NCBI RefSeq assembly: GCF_024979235.1 | Contig: NZ_JANLCM010000001.1 | Location: forward strand, 248,001-312,000 | Length of the DNA stretch: 64,000 nucleotides | Reading direction: 5' to 3' | Origin: Herbiconiux aconitum | Lineage (GTDB): Bacteria > Actinomycetota > Actinomycetes > Actinomycetales > Microbacteriaceae | Shown here: positions 8,235 through 15,462 of the stretch, piece after piece | Layout of the letters: each line of letters starts with the position of its first letter | How positions within the stretch are numbered: the first letter of the stretch is position 1 | Notes under the pieces: model-generated | Seen by the model: the letters and a program-made list of their open reading frames with translations, nothing else | Database searches by the model: none | Told to the model about the DNA's origin: nothing | Translations under genes and position numbers: made by a program

Positions 8235-9074
8235 GTGGTCATCGTGCGGAACGACAGCGGTTGGGTGGCGCAGATCCAGGCTGCCGACCGCCTGTCGGCC
8301 GCCCAGTACTCCGCGATGGCCGAGTGGATCGCGCCGGAGCCGCATTCCACCATCCTCGATATCGGTTGCGGGCCCGGCGGATTCCTCCCCTACCTGGCCG
8401 ATGTCGCCCCGACCGCACACATCGTGGCGGCCGATCACGACGACGAATCGCTCGACGCCGCGCGTTCGCTGGTCACCACGCTCGCACTCGGCGACCGCGT
8501 GCTGATCGAGCACGGCAACGTCCTCGACCCGGACAGCCAGTCCGGTCCCTTCGATCTCGTCGTCACCCGTCAGATGGTGCGGCACCTGCCCGACCAGATC
8601 GACGCCATCCGCCGACTCGCTGCCCGGCTGGCACCCGGCGGCCGGTTGATCGTCGGCGAGGGCGGGCTGGCGCCGCACTACCTCCCGTTCGAACTCGGCC
8701 GGGGCACACCGGGGCTGATGTACCGCCTGGTCACGGCGCAGGCCATCCGTTACGCCGGCATGCGGGCCGAGCTCGATCATCCGGTCGCCTCCCGCTTCGG
8801 CTGGAACGTGGTGCTCGAGAAGGCGGGCCTCGTGGTGGAGGAGACGACGAGCTTCGTCTGGGACATCCCGGCGCCGGTCGCCGACGACGCCCGGGCGCAC
8901 ATCCGCAGCACCCTCCTCCGGTTGCTGACCGGCCCGACGCGACGGTATCTGGTCGACGAAGACGTCGACACCCTGGAGTGGCTGCTCAACCGGTCGAACC
9001 CCGACGGCATCGACTTTCGGCGTGACGTGTTCATCCTCGGCGCCTCGACCCTGCACCGCTGCGCCCTGCCCTGA
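8235..9074 (+). CDS. SAM-dependent methyltransferase
   Basis: About 279 residues with a class I Rossmann methyltransferase fold. The SAM-binding motif is ILDIGCGPGGF near residue 38, followed by an acidic strand end (VAADHDD), a GNVLDPD segment and VVTRQMVRHLP. The start is GTG 8235 or GTG 8244; the AGAGAGG ribosome site at 8226-8232 suits 8244 better. The substrate cannot be told from sequence. It diverges from the radical SAM gene and may share the LexA-like operator region. Confidence 0.82.
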   Translation: MVIVRNDSGWVAQIQAADRLSAAQYSAMAEWIAPEPHSTILDIGCGPGGFLPYLADVAPTAHIVAADHDDESLDAARSLVTTLALGDRVLIEHGNVLDPDSQSGPFDLVVTRQMVRHLPDQIDAIRRLAARLAPGGRLIVGEGGLAPHYLPFELGRGTPGLMYRLVTAQAIRYAGMRAELDHPVASRFGWNVVLEKAGLVVEETTSFVWDIPAPVADDARAHIRSTLLRLLTGPTRRYLVDEDVDTLEWLLNRSNPDGIDFRRDVFILGASTLHRCALP

Positions 9075-9115
9075 CACGAGCGGCGACCGGGCGGCGGGGG
9101 TGCCCCGAGTGCCCC

Positions 9116-9514
9116 CTACGCCTCGTAGAGCTCGAGCGGCTGCCCGTCGGGGTCGGTGAAGAACATCATCGCCTTGCCGGTGTGCGGATCGGTGCGGAGC
9201 TCTTCGCACGGCACGCCCTTGCGAAGGAGCTCCTCACGCGCTTCGGCCACCGAATCGACCTCGAACGCCAGGTGCCGGAGCCCCGTCGCTTCGGGCCCGG
9301 TGGGCCGCGGCGGCGGGGAGGGAAAGGAGAACAACTCGATCAGGTACTCGCCGTTCAGCGCCAGATCACCCATCCAGGAATCCCGTTCGGAGCGGTAGAC
9401 CTCGCTCAGCAGGGTGCAGCCGAGCACGTCGAGGTAGAAGGCCTTCGATCGCTCGTAGTCGGTGGCGATGACGGCGATGTGGTGCACCCGGTTCAGTTTC
9501 ACGCACCGATTCAA
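9116..9514 (-). CDS. VOC family (glyoxalase-like) metalloprotein
   Basis: A 132-residue vicinal oxygen chelate protein of the YaeR/GloA2 type. Likely metal ligands are the His in VHHIAVIATDYERSKAFY, Glu in YLIELFSFP, His in GLRHLAFEVD and Glu in the closing PLELYE. Start is uncertain: TTG 9514 or GTG 9502, neither with a good ribosome site. A minus-strand terminator ends only about 6-18 bases upstream, so this gene either has a very short leader or is read by passage through that terminator. Substrate unknown. Confidence 0.82.
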   Translation of the reverse strand: MNRCVKLNRVHHIAVIATDYERSKAFYLDVLGCTLLSEVYRSERDSWMGDLALNGEYLIELFSFPSPPPRPTGPEATGLRHLAFEVDSVAEAREELLRKGVPCEELRTDPHTGKAMMFFTDPDGQPLELYEA

Positions 9515-9529
9515 GCACGAAAAAATTTA

Positions 9530-9562
9530 GCGGGATGAGAGGACCCGATACTCTCATCCCGC
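9530..9562 (-). terminator. Strong minus-strand intrinsic terminator (possible attenuator)
   Basis: Perfect 12-base-pair stem (9530-9541 with 9551-9562) around a 9-base loop. Read on the minus strand it is followed by TAAATTTTTT, a classic intrinsic terminator. It ends a transcript coming from higher coordinates and sits immediately before the VOC gene. Confidence 0.8.
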
Positions 9563-9571
9563 AAGGAGACA

Positions 9572-9649
9572 TCAACGAGCCTGCCATGTAGTGCCGTTAC
9601 CCTTACGGCCATGAACCAGACCCGCGCTCGACGTCCCCGTTGGCCTCAC
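9572..9649 (-). CDS. Candidate 25-residue peptide upstream of terminator
   Basis: A short frame from GTG 9649 encodes a Gly/Thr/Arg-rich 25-residue peptide containing HGRKGNGTTWQAR and stopping 9 bases before a strong terminator. No clear ribosome site is visible. The terminator shows that something is transcribed here on the minus strand; it could equally be a small RNA. Composition is basic and could suit RNA binding, but I do not recognise it. It may be a leader peptide for the downstream VOC gene. Confidence 0.35.
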   Translation of the reverse strand: MRPTGTSSAGLVHGRKGNGTTWQAR

Positions 9650-9787
9650 ATTACACCGTAGAAGCGATCGGCGAACGAGGGTTGCGCAAAGCTTGCGGGA
9701 CGTGATCGTCAGTCGTCGCCGACAATGCGCACGATTCGTATTCTGCTCGTAACACGCCGCTAACCTGCGCCGGATACTCTCGAAAAC

Positions 9788-10030
9788 GTGAACGAGATCG
9801 TGATCCTTCGAAAGACAGGCACCATCGCCACTCTCGGCCGCGCGGGCCAGAATCCGGAGACCAGTGCGCCGCTCGCCACCGTCTATCTCTTGAAAGACGG
9901 ATGGTTCATGAAACTCACCCATCGACATGACCGGTTCGCGTGGTCGGGGCCTTTCGAGACCCCCGAAGACGCGATCGAGCGCTACACCCCGGCCGATGCG
10001 ACCGGGCCGATCATGCGCGTTGCGGTCTGA
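9788..10030 (+). CDS. Small LKDGW-motif protein, copy 1 (80 aa)
   Basis: An 80-residue protein with ATVYLLKDGWFMKLTHRHD followed by FAWSGPFETPEDAIERY. The same pattern occurs in the small gene at 62032-62253 (YLLKDGWHAKL, AWSGPYADPEEAV), so the two are paralogues. No signal, membrane segment or metal motif is visible. It faces the E1-like gene with an 18-base gap. Both copies sit close to closely related TetR regulators. Function unknown. Confidence 0.78.
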   Translation: MNEIVILRKTGTIATLGRAGQNPETSAPLATVYLLKDGWFMKLTHRHDRFAWSGPFETPEDAIERYTPADATGPIMRVAV

Positions 10031-10048
10031 ACCGGCGCAGCACGTGCG

Positions 10049-10996
10049 TCAGGTGTCGCCCGGTCCACGCCGGGCGATGTCGGCGTGCGTGTAGCTGCCC
10101 TGCGGATTGCGACCGAGGCGGTCGCGCACGGCGGCGACCACCACGTGCCTGAGGTGCGTCATCCGCCCCGCCCGCACGATGCGGCCCCGGAAGGCGTAGG
10201 CATCGAGGTAGGCCAGCCGCGGCGCCCAGATCGGCTGCCGCCGGCGGTTCGAGACGCCCGCCGTGAGGTGCAGGAACGCCTGCGTCGTGCCGATCGCGCT
10301 GGCGAGGTCGACGCCCGGCGCGATCGACGGGAGCGACACGGCCGAGCCGTCGGGCGCATCCGTCGTCATCGCCACCAGGCCCCGCAGATCGCTGTAGGCG
10401 GGGATGTACGGCAGGAACCGCGAGTAGTCGACCTTCGACGCCGCGATCTCCTCGAGCGACGCGTTCTGGGGCAGACCCATGAAGCGCTCGAAGGTCCAGC
10501 GGCTGCTCGGGTGGAACGACGTGACCTGAGCTGCGAACCCGACGTTCACCACCAGCACGTCGGGAATTCCGAGGCTTCGCGCGTGGCGGGCGATCGTGGT
10601 TCCGATCTCCGGATGCGTGGTCTCCGACTCGTCGAACACCAGCGCGGCGCCGTCGAGGAACTCCCCCACGTTCTCCATCGTCACGCCGTCGCGGTAGACG
10701 TGCACCACCGCGGCCGGGTTGATCTCCCGCACCTGCTCGCGGAACACCTCCGCCTTCGACCGGCCGTAGGTCGCCGTGGTCGCGCCGGGCACCCGGTTGG
10801 CGTTCTGCGGCTCGAAGTCTTCGGGGTCGGCGATGCTGAAGCTCGCCACACCCATCCGGGCGAGCTTGGTGCCCACCTGGAAGCCGACTCCCCCGACTCC
10901 GGCGATGGCGACTCGTGATGAGAGGAGGGCTTGCTGCTCCGCCTCGCTCCAGAAGCCGTAGTTCCGCGCGAACTCGGGCGAGTCGAGCGACTTCAT
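10049..10996 (-). CDS. E1-like (ThiF/MoeB/HesA) adenylyltransferase without cysteines
   Basis: A 315-residue Rossmann E1-like protein. The nucleotide loop GVGGVG is at residues 33-38, and the ADPEDFEPQNANR segment (57-68) carries the Asp, Asn and Arg that bind ATP-Mg in ThiF, MoeB and MccB. The protein contains no cysteine at all: neither the catalytic Cys nor the zinc CxxC pairs of ThiF/MoeB. Adenylation without thioester transfer, as in MccB-type enzymes, is therefore more likely. Its start overlaps the end of the upstream acyltransferase gene (ATGA), so the two are translationally coupled. Substrate unknown. Confidence 0.85.
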   Translation of the reverse strand: MKSLDSPEFARNYGFWSEAEQQALLSSRVAIAGVGGVGFQVGTKLARMGVASFSIADPEDFEPQNANRVPGATTATYGRSKAEVFREQVREINPAAVVHVYRDGVTMENVGEFLDGAALVFDESETTHPEIGTTIARHARSLGIPDVLVVNVGFAAQVTSFHPSSRWTFERFMGLPQNASLEEIAASKVDYSRFLPYIPAYSDLRGLVAMTTDAPDGSAVSLPSIAPGVDLASAIGTTQAFLHLTAGVSNRRRQPIWAPRLAYLDAYAFRGRIVRAGRMTHLRHVVVAAVRDRLGRNPQGSYTHADIARRGPGDT

Positions 10997-11796
10997 CCGC
11001 TTTCGGGCACGGCGTCGACGACGGCCGCCGCCCGTTGGGCCCGCGAGACGCGACCGAAGTACTCCAGCGCGCCGTCGGCCGCCGCGAGGGTGCCGAGGAT
11101 GGTGGCGTTGCGCTCGGTGATGCGGGCTGCCGAGCCGGCGAGGTCGAACTCGACCGGAAGGTTGTAGTCGAGGTAGTGCTCGATGTAGCGGGGCTCACCG
11201 ATGCGCGAGATGGCGAGCACGCCCGCGAGGTGGCGTTCGAGCCACGGTTCGATGATGGCGAAGGTGCGGCCCACGTGGTGCGAAGAGAAGTAGGCGGACA
11301 TCAGGGCGAACAGATGCCATTGGATGAGCTCCTGCATCGCCACCCGCTCGTGCCGGGCGATCACCCGGGAGACCTCGACGCATCCGAGGGCCAGCGGATC
11401 GTCGGCGAACAGCTCGGGGCAGAAGTCTTCCACCGGCAGCGGACGGTTCTCGCCGTCGGCTCCTTTGATGATGGTGCGGGCGACTCCGACGATTCGCACC
11501 CCTTCAGGCGCGTTCTCGAGAACGGCGAAGGTGATGGATCGGGCGTCGTCGTCGTCGCGGTCGGTTCCGTCGGCGGAGAGGTCGGATGGATCGAGCTGAC
11601 CCGTCTGTTCCACGTAGACTCGTCGTCGGAACTCGAAATGCTGCCGATAGACGTCTTCGAAACCGGGGAGCGCGACGCCGTTGACGCCGATGATGCCTGT
11701 GGCCAGTCGAGCCTCAGGCTCGACGATGAACGCGGGGGAACCCGCGATGACCGGAATGACCGCCGCGTTGCTTACGGAGCGATCAATTCGTGACAC
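10993..11796 (-). CDS. LuxI/FeeM-like N-acyltransferase (GNAT fold)
   Basis: A 267-residue protein from GTG 11796. The segment FEFRRRVYVEQTGQLD (about 55-69), an acidic DRDDDDARSITFAVL stretch, VGVARTI near 104 and CVEVSRVIARHE near 139-150 follow the order R..VF/Y.E, D..D, R, E.SR seen in acyl-homoserine-lactone synthases and N-acyl amino acid synthases. I infer an acyl transfer to an amino acid-like acceptor. It is the first gene of a two-gene operon with the E1-like protein and diverges from a TetR regulator. True LuxI activity is not established. Confidence 0.72.
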   Translation of the reverse strand: MSRIDRSVSNAAVIPVIAGSPAFIVEPEARLATGIIGVNGVALPGFEDVYRQHFEFRRRVYVEQTGQLDPSDLSADGTDRDDDDARSITFAVLENAPEGVRIVGVARTIIKGADGENRPLPVEDFCPELFADDPLALGCVEVSRVIARHERVAMQELIQWHLFALMSAYFSSHHVGRTFAIIEPWLERHLAGVLAISRIGEPRYIEHYLDYNLPVEFDLAGSAARITERNATILGTLAAADGALEYFGRVSRAQRAAAVVDAVPESG

Positions 11797-11808
11797 CGCT
11801 CAACTTTC

Positions 11809-11818
11809 GCGATATCGC
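11809..11818. promoter_or_regulatory. Perfect palindrome upstream of acyltransferase gene
   Basis: GCGATATCGC is a perfect 10-base dyad 13 bases upstream of the acyltransferase start codon. A candidate operator or simply part of the leader; no second copy was seen nearby. Confidence 0.3.
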
Positions 11819-11940
11819 CTTCTCGACAGTCGTCGTCCGGAGCACTTCGAATCCTCCGTCTTCAGGGGGTGGGTGGCCGCCCGGCGTGTCCGCGCGAAGC
11901 ACGCTGCCGATGTCCCGAGCATAGAAGCGCGGCAAGTCGT

Positions 11941-11969
11941 TTGCAACTTGGGACATTATGTCTCAAAAT
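11941..11969 (+). promoter_or_regulatory. Candidate TetR promoter with embedded operator
   Basis: TTGCAA (11941-11946) and CAAAAT (11964-11969) are 17 bases apart and could be -35 and -10 elements 20 bases upstream of the TetR ATG. Between them lies the perfect dyad GACAT-T-ATGTC (11952-11962), the place expected for an autorepressor. A second weaker repeat CAAGT..ACTTG overlaps at 11933-11950. Confidence 0.5.
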
Positions 11970-11988
11970 GGTGCTGAGAGGGGCAATC

Positions 11989-12861
11989 ATGTCTGAGAAC
12001 AGCTGGACGAAGTCCGGAGCGGGCCGCACGCGCGTGCCGAAAGACGAGGTGCGCGCGAAGCTTCTCGACACCGCGATGTCCCTGGTCCAGGCCAACGGGC
12101 TCACCGTCGGTTTCGAGCATCTGCTCATGGATGATCTGATCAAAGAGGCCGGTGTTCCCCGCAGCTCCGTCTACCGCATCTGGGAGTCGAAGGAGGCGTT
12201 CTTCGAAGAGCTCCTCAGCGAGGTCGCGAACCAGGTCTCGCCCGGTCGCGCCGACGAGGAGTCCCTCGTGGCCACCTGGGAGTACCTCGGCTTCCGCGCC
12301 GACGAGCTGCGCACCGAAGAGGGCCGCCGCCGCATCCTCGTGGATGTGACCGGGCTCGCCGCCGAGCAGAACTTCGAGTCGGTGACGTCCTCCATCCAGT
12401 GGCGCACCTACGTCGCGCTCTCCTCCACCGCGCTCTCCTACCCCGACTCCCGCGTGCGTGAGCGCATCATCGAGGCGCTCCGCAACAGCGAACTCGCCTT
12501 CCTCGACCAGATGGAGGTGTTCTACCGCAACATCGTTCCCGCGGTCGGCTACCGCCTCCGCCCCGACCTGAACGACGACTACCGCCCTCTCGTGGTGGCC
12601 GCCGCCGCCATCATCGAGGGCCTCGGCATCGCCCGCACCACCATCCCCGACCTGGTGGAGGGCCGCTACAACGTCGACAACGAGGGCCGCCCGGCTGAGG
12701 TGTCGCTCGCCGCGATCTCCTACCACGCCATCATCATGGCGTTCATCGTGCCCGACCCGGCCTACGACGCGGAGGCCGCGATCGCACGACTGAGCTCCGG
12801 CATCGACGAGATGCCCGTGGTGCAGCCGCGCAGCCGCGATTACGAGATCCTCGACGACTGA
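11989..12861 (+). CDS. TetR-family regulator, copy 1
   Basis: A 290-residue TetR-type regulator. The HTH is unusually distinctive: GFEHLLMDDLIKEAGVPRSSVYRIW at about 41-65. It is nearly shared with the regulator at 62239-63102, making these paralogues. The long C-terminal ligand domain (about 75-290) carries no enzyme motif. ATG 11989 is chosen because GAGAGGGG lies just upstream. It diverges from the acyltransferase/E1-like operon, so it probably controls that operon and itself through the dyad at 11952. Its 3' end overlaps the next convergent gene by 22 bases. Confidence 0.88.
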   Translation: MSENSWTKSGAGRTRVPKDEVRAKLLDTAMSLVQANGLTVGFEHLLMDDLIKEAGVPRSSVYRIWESKEAFFEELLSEVANQVSPGRADEESLVATWEYLGFRADELRTEEGRRRILVDVTGLAAEQNFESVTSSIQWRTYVALSSTALSYPDSRVRERIIEALRNSELAFLDQMEVFYRNIVPAVGYRLRPDLNDDYRPLVVAAAAIIEGLGIARTTIPDLVEGRYNVDNEGRPAEVSLAAISYHAIIMAFIVPDPAYDAEAAIARLSSGIDEMPVVQPRSRDYEILDD

Positions 12862-14018
12862 GTCGCGGGGCTTCTCGGTTCGTAGGCGAAGAGCATCCGG
12901 AGCTCGCCGTCGTCGACCGTGACGGTGGAACGACCGAACACGGCGTTCATGACGGTGATGGATGCGCCGAAACGGATGCGTACGCCTGATTCGCCGCCCG
13001 CATAGGGCGCCCGCAACAGGATGCTCCGATGCGTGCCCACCTCGCGCAGCCGCACCTCCACCGGCGAGCGCGTCGACGTGGTGTGCACCTCGATCAGTGC
13101 CGTGATCACGGCCCGCAGCGCGACCTTCTGCTCCATCGCGAAGCCCTCGGCCAGGTCGTCGGGGTCGTCGACGCGAAGGTCGTCGGGATGCGCGCGCTCG
13201 AGTCGCCGGAGCCAGGGCAGCCCCATTTCGGTGATGATCACGGAGCGCAGCACGGCTGAGATGCGACGCGCCTCTGCCACGTCGGCCTCGGTCACCTCGC
13301 CTCGGGCGAGCACGCTCTCGAGAAAGGGCACGACCTCCACCGACAGCGCCTGCCGACCCGAGTCGCGCAGCAGTTCACGCAGCCGGATACGCACCCGGCG
13401 GCTCAGTCCGGTCTGCTCCCGCACGGCGGATTCCGCCGCACGCGAGAGCAGCAGGCTCACCCGGTAGGAGAACACCGAGGCGCCCACCCCGAACAGCACC
13501 ACCGGCGTGCTCGCGATCACGGCCGAGGTGAGCGGAGAGGCGATCGCCGGCATCGCCAGGGTCTCGAGAGCTGCGGTGGCGCCGACGACGACCGCACTCA
13601 GCGCCGTGACCAGGGCGAGGTCGCGACCCGGCCGGAACTCCGCGAACGCGAGGATGACGACGCCCGTCACGAGCGGACCCCAGTTGTCCCAGATCACGTT
13701 CGACGTGCCCCAGGTGCTGATGCTCGACGACACGCTCGCGAGCACCGCCGACAGCACGGTGACGACGAGGCCCGCGAAGCGCACCGGCGTGCGCACCGGT
13801 TCGGTTTCCACGACCACGAGCACGGCGGCGATCACCACGAACACGATCGCCAGACCGGCGAAGACGGGGTCGCGGATCTCGTCGGCTCCGGCGAGCGTGC
13901 GGAGAATGGCGTAGATGAGCGACCCGACCGCCGCGGCGCCGACCAAGGGATAGATCGACCGGGCGATGATCGGATCGAGTCTCTGCGGTACCCCCCGCCA
14001 GGCGATGAAGCCGATCAT
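12840..14018 (-). CDS. Integral membrane protein, partner of sensor kinase
   Basis: About 392 residues: six or more hydrophobic segments in the first ~200 residues, then a cytoplasmic part with helical LRELLRDSGRQALSVEVVPFLESVL and a terminal beta-rich region. The layout resembles a sensor histidine kinase, but no H-box or intact N/G boxes of an ATPase are evident, so it may be a degenerate relative. The start at ATG 14018 overlaps the kinase stop as ATGA, so it is coupled to that gene. Function inferred only from context. Confidence 0.75.
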   Translation of the reverse strand: MIGFIAWRGVPQRLDPIIARSIYPLVGAAAVGSLIYAILRTLAGADEIRDPVFAGLAIVFVVIAAVLVVVETEPVRTPVRFAGLVVTVLSAVLASVSSSISTWGTSNVIWDNWGPLVTGVVILAFAEFRPGRDLALVTALSAVVVGATAALETLAMPAIASPLTSAVIASTPVVLFGVGASVFSYRVSLLLSRAAESAVREQTGLSRRVRIRLRELLRDSGRQALSVEVVPFLESVLARGEVTEADVAEARRISAVLRSVIITEMGLPWLRRLERAHPDDLRVDDPDDLAEGFAMEQKVALRAVITALIEVHTTSTRSPVEVRLREVGTHRSILLRAPYAGGESGVRIRFGASITVMNAVFGRSTVTVDDGELRMLFAYEPRSPATQSSRIS

Positions 14019-15226
14019 CCCGGCTCCCACGCGTGTTCGGGTGCCACCGGCAGCGTGAACATGTAGGCGGTGCCGTTGCCGGGCGAGGTCCAGAGCTGGG
14101 TCTGCCCGCCGGCGTCTCGGATGCGGCCCTGGATCGATTGCGAGACCCCGAAGCGGTCGGGCGGCACCGCGGCCGGGTCGAAGCCGCGGCCGGCGTCGGC
14201 GATCATCACGACCACCGCATCCGCTTCGCCGTCGACCACGATCTCGGCGCGGTCGACGCCCGAGTGCTGCCGAACGTTCACGAGAGTCTGGCGCAGAGCG
14301 AGGGCGAGGGCAGCTGCGACCGCGGGGGTGAAGCGATGCAGGGAGGCGATGTCGCCGTCGACGTCGACGGCGAGGCCTTCGGCGTGGCTCGTCGCCACGA
14401 CGTCGGCCAGGCCGGCCGGCAGTTCACCCGCTCGCGAGGTGGCAGCTCCGGGGGCGGAGGCGTCGTCGGGCCACCACGAGCCTTCGGCGATGAGCGCCAG
14501 GTCGCGCTGGATCGCCGAGCGCTGCGCGTCGCCGAGTGGCCCGGGCGGTTGGTGCGAGAGCACGGTCAGCTCGCTCAGCACGGTGTCGTGGAAGAGGGCG
14601 ACGACCTGCGATTCGAGTTCCTGCTGGTAGTGCATGGCGTCCGCCTCGTGCCGTGCGCGCGCTACGGCGCGGTGATCGCTCGCCGTCCGGTGCCGCAGCA
14701 GAAGATCGGCGGCCGAGATGACGACCACGACGGCGGTGCAAGCGGCCGTGAGGTAGTCGAACGACGGCAGGTGGCCGGCGTTCATCGCCGCCGCGTACAC
14801 CGCGAGCTGGCCGAGGAGGTAGGCGGTGCAGATCAGCACGAGCGATTGCAGGCCGAGCACGCGGGGCGCGACCGTGTAGACCACCGCGATCTGCGGGAGG
14901 GAGAGGATAAACGGGGATTCGACGATCGCGTCCGGTGCCGCGTTGATGAGGATCGACGAGTAGAAACCGATGCTGACCGCGGCGACCGCGAGGTAGGCGA
15001 TCGTGACGCGGAGGTCGTCGCGGCGGTGGCGCACCGCCATGGCGACCACGATCGGCACCAGGAACACCAAGGCGAGCCAGGCTTCGTGGGTCGGCGAGTT
15101 GATGGTGCGCAGCACCACCAGTACTGCAGCGATGGCGAGCGCGCTCGATCCGAGCGCCAGCGACGCGCTCGAGATGGCGAGCACGACGCTGCGTGCGCTC
15201 GCCTCGCGCGGCATCCCCAGTGTCAT
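14015..15226 (-). CDS. Sensor histidine kinase (NarL/DesK-type), no response regulator nearby
   Basis: A 403-residue membrane kinase. Several hydrophobic segments occupy about 10-180. A dimerisation helix with VALFHDTVLSELTVL supplies the candidate phospho-His, followed by an ATPase domain with LRQTLVNVRQHSG (N box), IADAGRGFDP (G1) and NGTAYMFTLPV. This is the HisKA_3/DesK layout. No response regulator gene is in the window. The ATG at 15226 has GGGGGG upstream; GTG 15232 is an alternative. It forms an operon with the next membrane protein and diverges from the large secreted hydrolase. Confidence 0.82.
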   Translation of the reverse strand: MTLGMPREASARSVVLAISSASLALGSSALAIAAVLVVLRTINSPTHEAWLALVFLVPIVVAMAVRHRRDDLRVTIAYLAVAAVSIGFYSSILINAAPDAIVESPFILSLPQIAVVYTVAPRVLGLQSLVLICTAYLLGQLAVYAAAMNAGHLPSFDYLTAACTAVVVVISAADLLLRHRTASDHRAVARARHEADAMHYQQELESQVVALFHDTVLSELTVLSHQPPGPLGDAQRSAIQRDLALIAEGSWWPDDASAPGAATSRAGELPAGLADVVATSHAEGLAVDVDGDIASLHRFTPAVAAALALALRQTLVNVRQHSGVDRAEIVVDGEADAVVVMIADAGRGFDPAAVPPDRFGVSQSIQGRIRDAGGQTQLWTSPGNGTAYMFTLPVAPEHAWEPG

Positions 15227-15281
15227 CGGCACCCCCCAACGATCTCCCCCGAGTCTCGCACGACACGGCGTCCGAAACTCC

Positions 15282-15310
15282 CCAGACGCTCGTCTGGTAA
15301 ACAGTCTGTT
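15282..15310. promoter_or_regulatory. Two adjacent perfect dyads in divergent promoter region
   Basis: CCAGACG-CT-CGTCTGG (15282-15297) is a perfect 7+7 dyad. Three bases later comes AACAG-T-CTGTT (15300-15310), a perfect 5+5 dyad. Both lie between the divergent sensor kinase and the secreted cell-wall-binding hydrolase, a fitting place for shared regulation. Confidence 0.5.
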
Positions 15311-15462
15311 GCGATCATGTTTCCCCGGCCGATCGCGAGCATCTCCCCTTATATCTTGGGCTCGGCCCACCGGCGGGTTCAGGCTCTCCCGCCGGTGCGA
15401 TGGACGCACGGCGAGAGAAACGCCCGTGAGCGATACCGTCCTTCTCTCGAACCAGGAGCATC

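Noticed and set aside
9530..9651. tmRNA or RNase P RNA in the terminator-ended minus-strand segment
   Set aside because: No tRNA-like ends, tag peptide or conserved RNase P core found; kept only as an unknown small transcript.
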